The notes beneath the pieces are model-generated. The model did not search any database. It saw nothing but the letters and a program-made list of their open reading frames with translations, and had not been told where the DNA came from. Shown in pieces: positions 6,609 to 10,412 of a DNA stretch of 10,412 nucleotides. The stretch's first letter is position 1. Each line of letters opens with the position of its first letter. The stretch is from NCBI GenBank assembly GCA_947630465.1, contig CANRHT010000064.1, positions 1 to 10,412 on the forward strand, given 5' to 3'. The position numbers were made by a program, and so were the translations under genes. The DNA is from an uncultured Pseudomonadaceae bacterium. Its GTDB lineage: Bacteria; Pseudomonadota; Gammaproteobacteria; Pseudomonadales; Pseudomonadaceae.

Positions 6609-7571
6609 ATGAGTAAAGTAAGTGTATTGGTTGTTGATGATGCCGTGTTTATTCGAGACTTAATTAAAAAAGGTCTGCGCAATTACTTCCCTGGTATTCA
6701 AGTTGATGAAGCTGTTAATGGTCTTAAAGCTCAACAGATGCTGACGACACAGAGCTTTGACTTGATTTTATGTGACTGGGAAATGCCGGAAATGAGCGGT
6801 TTAGAATTGCTCAGTTGGTTTCGCCAGCAACCGCAGTTTAAATCTATCCCCTTTATTATGGTCACCAGCCGTGGCGATAAAGAAAATGTGGTGCAGGCCA
6901 TTCAGTCGGGTGTCACAGACTATATCGGCAAGCCTTTTACCCAAGAACAATTGACCAGCAAAGTCACCAAAGCATTGACACGCAGTGGGCGTTTTGCGGC
7001 ATTAGCCGCATCGGCGCCGAACAAGATGTTAAGCACCGGTGTGGCCAATGATTCGTTATCTGTATTAACCGGTGGTGGCCAAAAAAGTGCAGCGCCAACC
7101 GGCTTGCCCGCTCCGGCGGCACCTGCAAGCGCCCCAGCAGCCACGCCCGCGCGTGTTGCTGCACCGAGTGCAGCGCCGACAGCAATAGCCGCGACACCTG
7201 CAGCCGCGCAAGGGGCAAGTAGCGCTACGCCGCGCGGTCAAGGCCAGGCGCGTTTGCGTTTATCCAATGGCGAGTTTGCCTGCGTGATTAAAGCCTTAAG
7301 TTTGAAAGATGCGTTGTTAGTGGTGAAGCGCGGCGAGACTTTACCGCAGATTTTAGACAATGCTGTGCTTGATTTAGAGCAAGGTGATGAAGCTGAAGTG
7401 GCGCGGTTAAATGCCTACGTACACTCGATCAGTGCCTTAGAAGCGCGGCCTGACAGTGAGTGGATACAGGTCGCCTGTCGCTTTGTTGACAGTGATCCGA
7501 AAAAGCTGGATTACTTATCACGTCTGATTGCACGCGGCACGACTCAGCGTCATTTCAGTCCTAGCGCCTAA
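6609..7571 (+). CDS. Response regulator: CheY-like receiver, Ala/Pro linker, PilZ-like C-terminal domain
   Basis: This 320-residue protein has an intact receiver (about 1-125): acidic pair Asp10-Asp11, phosphoacceptor Asp56 in LCDWEMP, Thr86 in VTSRGD and Lys108 in GKPF. An 80-residue linker (about 131-212) is dominated by Ala, Pro, Ser and Thr. The C-terminal 100 residues (about 213-309) have a PilZ-like layout: a basic strand LRLSNGEF, ALSLKDALLVV where PilZ proteins carry (D/N)xSxxG, a leucine-rich strand, then VACRFVDSDPKKLDYLSRLI. The usual c-di-GMP residues (RxxxR, DxSxxG) are not evident, so it may not bind the nucleotide. No DNA-binding domain is visible, suggesting output by protein contact or ligand binding, perhaps in motility or adhesion (inference). 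AGGGGG lies 5 nt before the ATG. No histidine kinase gene is adjacent. The PilZ assignment is moderately sure; the receiver is certain. Confidence 0.85.
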   Translation: MSKVSVLVVDDAVFIRDLIKKGLRNYFPGIQVDEAVNGLKAQQMLTTQSFDLILCDWEMPEMSGLELLSWFRQQPQFKSIPFIMVTSRGDKENVVQAIQSGVTDYIGKPFTQEQLTSKVTKALTRSGRFAALAASAPNKMLSTGVANDSLSVLTGGGQKSAAPTGLPAPAAPASAPAATPARVAAPSAAPTAIAATPAAAQGASSATPRGQGQARLRLSNGEFACVIKALSLKDALLVVKRGETLPQILDNAVLDLEQGDEAEVARLNAYVHSISALEARPDSEWIQVACRFVDSDPKKLDYLSRLIARGTTQRHFSPSA

Positions 7572-7643
7572 TTGGGCTGAGATGCGCGGGTGAAAACGAC
7601 TGCAACGGGTCGACTCAGTCACATCTTCGCCTGATGTCGATCG

Positions 7644-7686
7644 AACAAAGCTGCCGGTGCTGCTATCGTGCCGGCGCAGTTTTGTT
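7644..7686 (+). terminator. Strong hairpin with T-tract between the response regulator and M23 genes
   Basis: AACAAAGCTGC (7644-7654) pairs with GCAGTTTTGTT (7676-7686) over 11 positions with one G-U pair. After a 2-nt bulge (7674-7675), CGG (7655-7657) pairs with CCG (7671-7673). A T-run is built into the 3' arm and more Ts follow (TTTTGTTAATTTT). The shape is that of an intrinsic terminator, usable on either strand. It ends only 6 nt before the AGG of the next gene's ribosome-binding site, so it could instead act as a leader attenuator. Confidence 0.65.
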
Positions 7687-7700
7687 AATTTTAGGTATGC

Positions 7701-8600
7701 ATGATGTGCAAGAATATTTTTCTGACAGTATTTTTAGCGTTGCTCACTGGCCAAAGTTATGCGTTTACGGTGTACAAATACACCGATGAAAATGGTGTAG
7801 TGACTTATACCGATAAAGCCAAAGCCGGTGCACAAGTTTTTGTGTTTAATGACCGCATGGTTGAGCGCATTGAAAATGACGTCAAATTGGAAACTCGCAA
7901 GCATGCTGCGGGTGAAACATTAGTACTGCACAATCAGCTGTATGCACCTGTCGAAGTGCAACTGCGTTTAGAAAACCAAGGTAATATTGCCGGTGGCGTT
8001 AAACAGCCTGTGACTTGGGTCTTGCCGCCGCGCAGTGAAATACGTCTACTGACATTAGCCCCAGCAGATCCTCAGCAGCCCTTACAATACAAAGCTAAAT
8101 TAACCTATGCCTTGGGTGATCCACGCTTATTGCCCACCACCGATCAATACCCGCTGCCGTGGCGCGGTGGCCCTTTTCGTTTAACCCAAGGGGCCAATGG
8201 CAAATACAGCCATTTTACTCCCAAAGGTCGCTATGCCTTAGATATTGCCATGCCTGAAGGCACACCTATCATCGCTGCGCGCGCTGGTGTGGTGGTTAAA
8301 ATAGAAAACCAGCAAACCGGACGCGGCACCAATCCAGCCGGTAACTTTGTGCGTATTTTGCATGATGACGGCACTATGGGTGTGTATTTACACTTACAGC
8401 GCGGCTCGGTCAGTGTGACTGAAGGTCAGCGCGTCGATCAAGGTTCGCTCTTGGCGCGCTCAGGTAATACCGGTAATAGCACCGGCCCGCATTTGCACTT
8501 TGTTGTGCAGCGCAACGTCGGGCTGGCGGTTGAGTCGATTCCTTTTGATTTCAACCGTCCGGTTAACAGCTTGCCCAACTTTGCCGTGGGTGGTGAGTAG
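7701..8600 (+). CDS. Secreted M23 (LytM) family peptidase with N-terminal DUF4124 domain
   Basis: This is a 299-residue exported protein. The signal peptide (1-21, ending GQSYA) has no lipobox. A DUF4124-type motif follows, YKYTDENGVVTYTDKAKAG (25-43), then a beta-rich middle section (about 70-145) and an M23 domain (about 155-280). Metal and catalytic candidates are Asp181 (YALDIAMPEGTP), His231 (YLHL) and HLH (264-266), so unlike EnvC this domain looks competent for zinc and for cutting peptidoglycan cross-links. The residue four before Asp181 is Arg rather than the classical His; His171, ten residues before Asp181, may supply the ligand, as I recall for related YA(V/L)D-type M23 proteins. 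AGG at 7693-7695 is better spaced from a second ATG at 7704, which would drop one residue. It converges on ubiA with only 33 nt between stops. Substrate and partner are unknown. Confidence 0.85.
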   Translation: MMCKNIFLTVFLALLTGQSYAFTVYKYTDENGVVTYTDKAKAGAQVFVFNDRMVERIENDVKLETRKHAAGETLVLHNQLYAPVEVQLRLENQGNIAGGVKQPVTWVLPPRSEIRLLTLAPADPQQPLQYKAKLTYALGDPRLLPTTDQYPLPWRGGPFRLTQGANGKYSHFTPKGRYALDIAMPEGTPIIAARAGVVVKIENQQTGRGTNPAGNFVRILHDDGTMGVYLHLQRGSVSVTEGQRVDQGSLLARSGNTGNSTGPHLHFVVQRNVGLAVESIPFDFNRPVNSLPNFAVGGE

Positions 8601-8633
8601 CTCAGCAGTGTTTATTCGCCAGCGTCTTGGCCA

Positions 8634-9527
8634 CTAAGCCGCGATGGCATAGTGGGCGATAATACCGAGTAAAATACAAAAACCCGCCCAGTGATTGTGC
8701 AAAAACGCCTGCAATGACGACTGCGCATCACGCTGGCGGGTGTGCACAAACTCCCAAATAAAACAGCCTAACGCAGCCAACAAGCCCAGCTGAAAGTACA
8801 GACCTAAGTTAAAGTTGCTCCCCGCCAGCAACAGGCAAAACAGCGCACTGATCTGCAAAGATAAAATAATAAAGCGATCAGCATCACCAAATAATACCGC
8901 GGTGGATTTAACGCCAATTTTCAAATCATCCTCACGATCGCTCATTGCATAATAGGTATCGTAAGCAATAGTCCATAACAGGTTGGCGATATAAATCAGC
9001 CAGACTTCATGGGGCACTGAGCCCTTTTGCGCGCTAAAAGCTAAAATAATACTGCAAGAATAAGCCGCGCCCAGCGCTACTTGCGGGTAATAAGTGTAGC
9101 GTTTGGTAAAGGGATACAGAGCAGCTAAAACCACGGCTAACAACGCCCAATATACAGTTTGGCTATTGGTCAGCAGCACCAAGCCAAAACTCACTGCAAT
9201 CAACACAAAAAAGGTGATCAGCGCTTCTTTGGCGCTGACGCGGCCACTGACAATGGGGCGATCTTTGGTGCGACTGACATCGCCATCAATCCCGCGGTCA
9301 GCAAAATCATTAATCGCACAACCGGCGCAACGCATGAAAATCACACCCAGCACAAAAATACTGAGGTTCTTCAGGCTTGGGACGCCTTCAGCCGCAATCC
9401 ACAGTGCCCATAAGGTGGGCCACAGCAACAGGTAAATACCAATCGGGCGATCAAGGCGTACCAGCTGAATAAAATCCCAAGCCCTAGGATGCAGACGGTT
9501 GCAGGATTTCAGCAGTTGCAGGTACAT
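8634..9527 (-). CDS. ubiA: 4-hydroxybenzoate polyprenyltransferase
   Basis: UbiA is an integral inner-membrane prenyltransferase that attaches the polyprenyl tail to 4-hydroxybenzoate, the second committed step of ubiquinone synthesis, with Mg2+. The protein has 297 residues and about eight or nine hydrophobic helices, normal for the family. The first Asp-rich motif is [11 protein letters not shown] (73-83), followed by the conserved SRTKDRP (85-91). The second is [12 protein letters not shown] (190-201), followed by [16 protein letters not shown] lies 5 nt upstream of the ATG at 9527, which supports this start. ubiC ends 19 nt upstream on the same strand, so the two form a ubiC-ubiA operon and the product of one enzyme feeds the next. 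Its 3' end converges on the M23 gene, with no evident terminator in the gap. Confidence 0.97.
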   Translation of the reverse strand: MYLQLLKSCNRLHPRAWDFIQLVRLDRPIGIYLLLWPTLWALWIAAEGVPSLKNLSIFVLGVIFMRCAGCAINDFADRGIDGDVSRTKDRPIVSGRVSAKEALITFFVLIAVSFGLVLLTNSQTVYWALLAVVLAALYPFTKRYTYYPQVALGAAYSCSIILAFSAQKGSVPHEVWLIYIANLLWTIAYDTYYAMSDREDDLKIGVKSTAVLFGDADRFIILSLQISALFCLLLAGSNFNLGLYFQLGLLAALGCFIWEFVHTRQRDAQSSLQAFLHNHWAGFCILLGIIAHYAIAA

Positions 9528-9546
9528 AAAGGCTCCATATAAAAAG

Positions 9547-10131
9547 TTAGCACGCTGTAGGTTTAAGCGTATTTAATAAGCTTGGGTCGGTATCTTGCCA
9601 AAGTTTAGGTAAAAATACTTCAGCAACTAATAAACCCAGCGCACCTTTACTGAAGCAGGAGCGCCGCGCCCATAACTGTTGATAGGGGCTGGCTTGCTGC
9701 TGAGCAAGCGCCGGCAGCTGTTGGCAGGGAATTTGGCGAACGTACATGGCTCCGCGGCTAAAGGCTTGATTGTGAAACAATAATTCGCCCAAAGAGCGTG
9801 TGCCCAGCTGACTGATGTCAAAACCGGCCGCTTGTAATTGCTGCTGACTGGCAACACTGCGCGCAAACACCCAAGGTTGTTCACCATCGCATAAAAACAC
9901 TTCACGCACCCAGCCGGTACTCGCTTGGCTGATACCCAGTGCTTGGCATTCATCATCGCTCAGCGCTTGCCAGCCTTGGGATAACAACTGCACCGTAAAA
10001 TTATCACGACATAATAATGTCAGGCGCTGGGTTAACGAGCCGGGGTCAAATAACCAGTCGTTTAAAGCCGGTGAGGCGCTTGGAGTGGTCTGCCAGAGGT
10101 GAGCAATCGGGCTTACAGTAGTTTTTAACAC
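9547..10131 (-). CDS. ubiC: Chorismate pyruvate-lyase
   Basis: UbiC removes pyruvate from chorismate to give 4-hydroxybenzoate, the first committed step of ubiquinone synthesis, in the cytosol. The 194-residue product shows the family signatures: WVREVFL (74-80, with Arg76), LGELLF (114-119), WARRSCF (154-160) and LLVAEVFLP (167-175, with the conserved Glu171). It is somewhat longer than the E. coli enzyme (165), mainly in an N-terminal extension and the region before WARRS. The start is GTG at 10131; no in-frame ATG lies close upstream and no clear SD is visible, so the exact N-terminus is uncertain. It precedes ubiA by 19 nt and is divergent from the partial gene at 10318. Confidence 0.93.
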   Translation of the reverse strand: MLKTTVSPIAHLWQTTPSASPALNDWLFDPGSLTQRLTLLCRDNFTVQLLSQGWQALSDDECQALGISQASTGWVREVFLCDGEQPWVFARSVASQQQLQAAGFDISQLGTRSLGELLFHNQAFSRGAMYVRQIPCQQLPALAQQQASPYQQLWARRSCFSKGALGLLVAEVFLPKLWQDTDPSLLNTLKPTAC

Positions 10132-10317
10132 GGTAGGACTTACTGCTGAAAATGAGCGCCTAGTTTAGCACGCATTATCGTGCGGCTAAGCTTGTGCCGT
10201 CTTTAGCCTGGAGTTTGACTGTGGGGTCTAAAACTGATTGCACGGTGCGCCTTGAAAAGAGCTGTTTTTATAAAAATTTAGCTTAAGATAAGAAAAAATT
10301 TAACGTGGAAGGGTCTA
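10132..10317. promoter_or_regulatory. Divergent intergenic region upstream of ubiC and the right-edge gene
   Basis: This 186-nt gap must hold promoters for both directions. An imperfect hairpin or dyad lies at about 10165-10189 (TTAGC...GCTAA outside, GCACG...CGTGC inside around CATTAT), placed as an operator or leader element for ubiC. The right half is markedly AT-rich. Elements seen are TTGACT (10215-10220), TTGAAA (10252-10257), TATAAA (10269-10274) and TAAGAT (10284-10289), but no pair has the 16-18 nt spacing of a convincing sigma70 promoter. GGAAGGG at 10307-10313 is a clear ribosome-binding site for the plus-strand gene. Confidence 0.4.
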
Positions 10318-10412
10318 ATGAAATTTCGTTTTTTGTTGTGGGTGTTGGGTCGCATGATGGGCAAAGCCAGTAAAAATAACTCGGCTTTTCAGCAGCAACT
10401 GCAAGGTAAAGA
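10318..10412 (+). CDS. N-terminus of a small protein of unknown function (cut by window edge)
   Basis: The ATG at 10318 follows a strong SD (AAGG, 5 nt upstream) and opens a frame running to the window edge, giving 31 codons. It begins MKFRFLLWVLGRMMGKASKN and continues with a Ser/Asn/Gln-rich stretch. The start is basic and hydrophobic, then basic and polar, more like an amphipathic membrane-touching helix than a classical signal peptide. It faintly recalls N-termini of small Pseudomonas proteins annotated as SCP2-like, but too little is visible to assign a family. The gene is divergent from ubiC. Confidence 0.7.
   Translation, partial: MKFRFLLWVLGRMMGKASKNNSAFQQQLQGK

Noticed and set aside
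7090..7215. Ala/Pro-coding stretch as a tandem DNA repeat or microsatellite
   Set aside because: The codons vary (GCA, GCG, GCC, CCG, CCT, CCA) with no fixed repeat unit; it is a low-complexity protein linker.
9103..9435. 110-codon open frame antisense to ubiA
   Set aside because: It is a shadow of the ubiA coding frame; the composition is low-information and no start signal is visible.
1..10412. Mobile element, defence island, CRISPR or biosynthetic cluster
   Set aside because: Nearly all complete genes match conserved families in known or near-known order; I saw no transposase, integrase, direct-repeat array, target-site duplication or abrupt composition change.

Overview
This window looks like chromosomal core sequence from a gammaproteobacterium of the Pseudomonas group (Pseudomonadaceae). 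Three things point there: the proteins closely resemble what I recall of Pseudomonas orthologues, the layout [envC-ctpA next to gpmI] divergent from [yibN-grxC-secB] is typical, and a ubiC-ubiA pair is present. Base composition looks nearly balanced (by eye, not computed), lower than the GC-rich large Pseudomonas species, so a smaller, lower-GC relative is plausible. I see no tRNA, rRNA, IS element, phage gene, CRISPR array or defence system.

Layout. 1-732: the 3' part of hisF (+), closed by a bidirectional terminator at 764-802. 836-3474 (-): envC then ctpA, two periplasmic proteins of cell-wall turnover. 3599-5134 (-): gpmI, phosphoglycerate mutase. From about 5211 (+): a sigma70-like promoter drives yibN-grxC-secB (rhodanese, glutaredoxin, Sec chaperone). 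6609-8600 (+): a CheY-like response regulator with an Ala/Pro-rich linker and a PilZ-like tail, then a secreted DUF4124-M23 peptidase, with a strong hairpin between them. 8634-10131 (-): ubiC-ubiA, the first two committed steps of ubiquinone synthesis. 10318-10412 (+): the start of a small gene cut by the window edge.

How the genes relate. Two themes recur. The first is the envelope: EnvC (amidase activator), CtpA (protease that in P. aeruginosa limits peptidoglycan hydrolases) and the M23 peptidase. The second is export and redox housekeeping: SecB, YibN and glutaredoxin. The rest is central metabolism (HisF, GpmI, UbiC/UbiA).

I found no convincing previously undescribed system; this is mostly conserved housekeeping DNA. 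The points most worth a second look are: (i) an 11-bp inverted repeat whose one arm fills the SD-to-ATG spacer of envC; (ii) three poly-A tracts in the envC coiled coil; (iii) a terminator-grade hairpin directly before the ribosome-binding site of the M23 gene; (iv) a response regulator whose PilZ-like domain lacks the c-di-GMP signature residues; and (v) an apparent rearrangement that leaves phoB-phoR out of their usual place between the M23 gene and ubiA.
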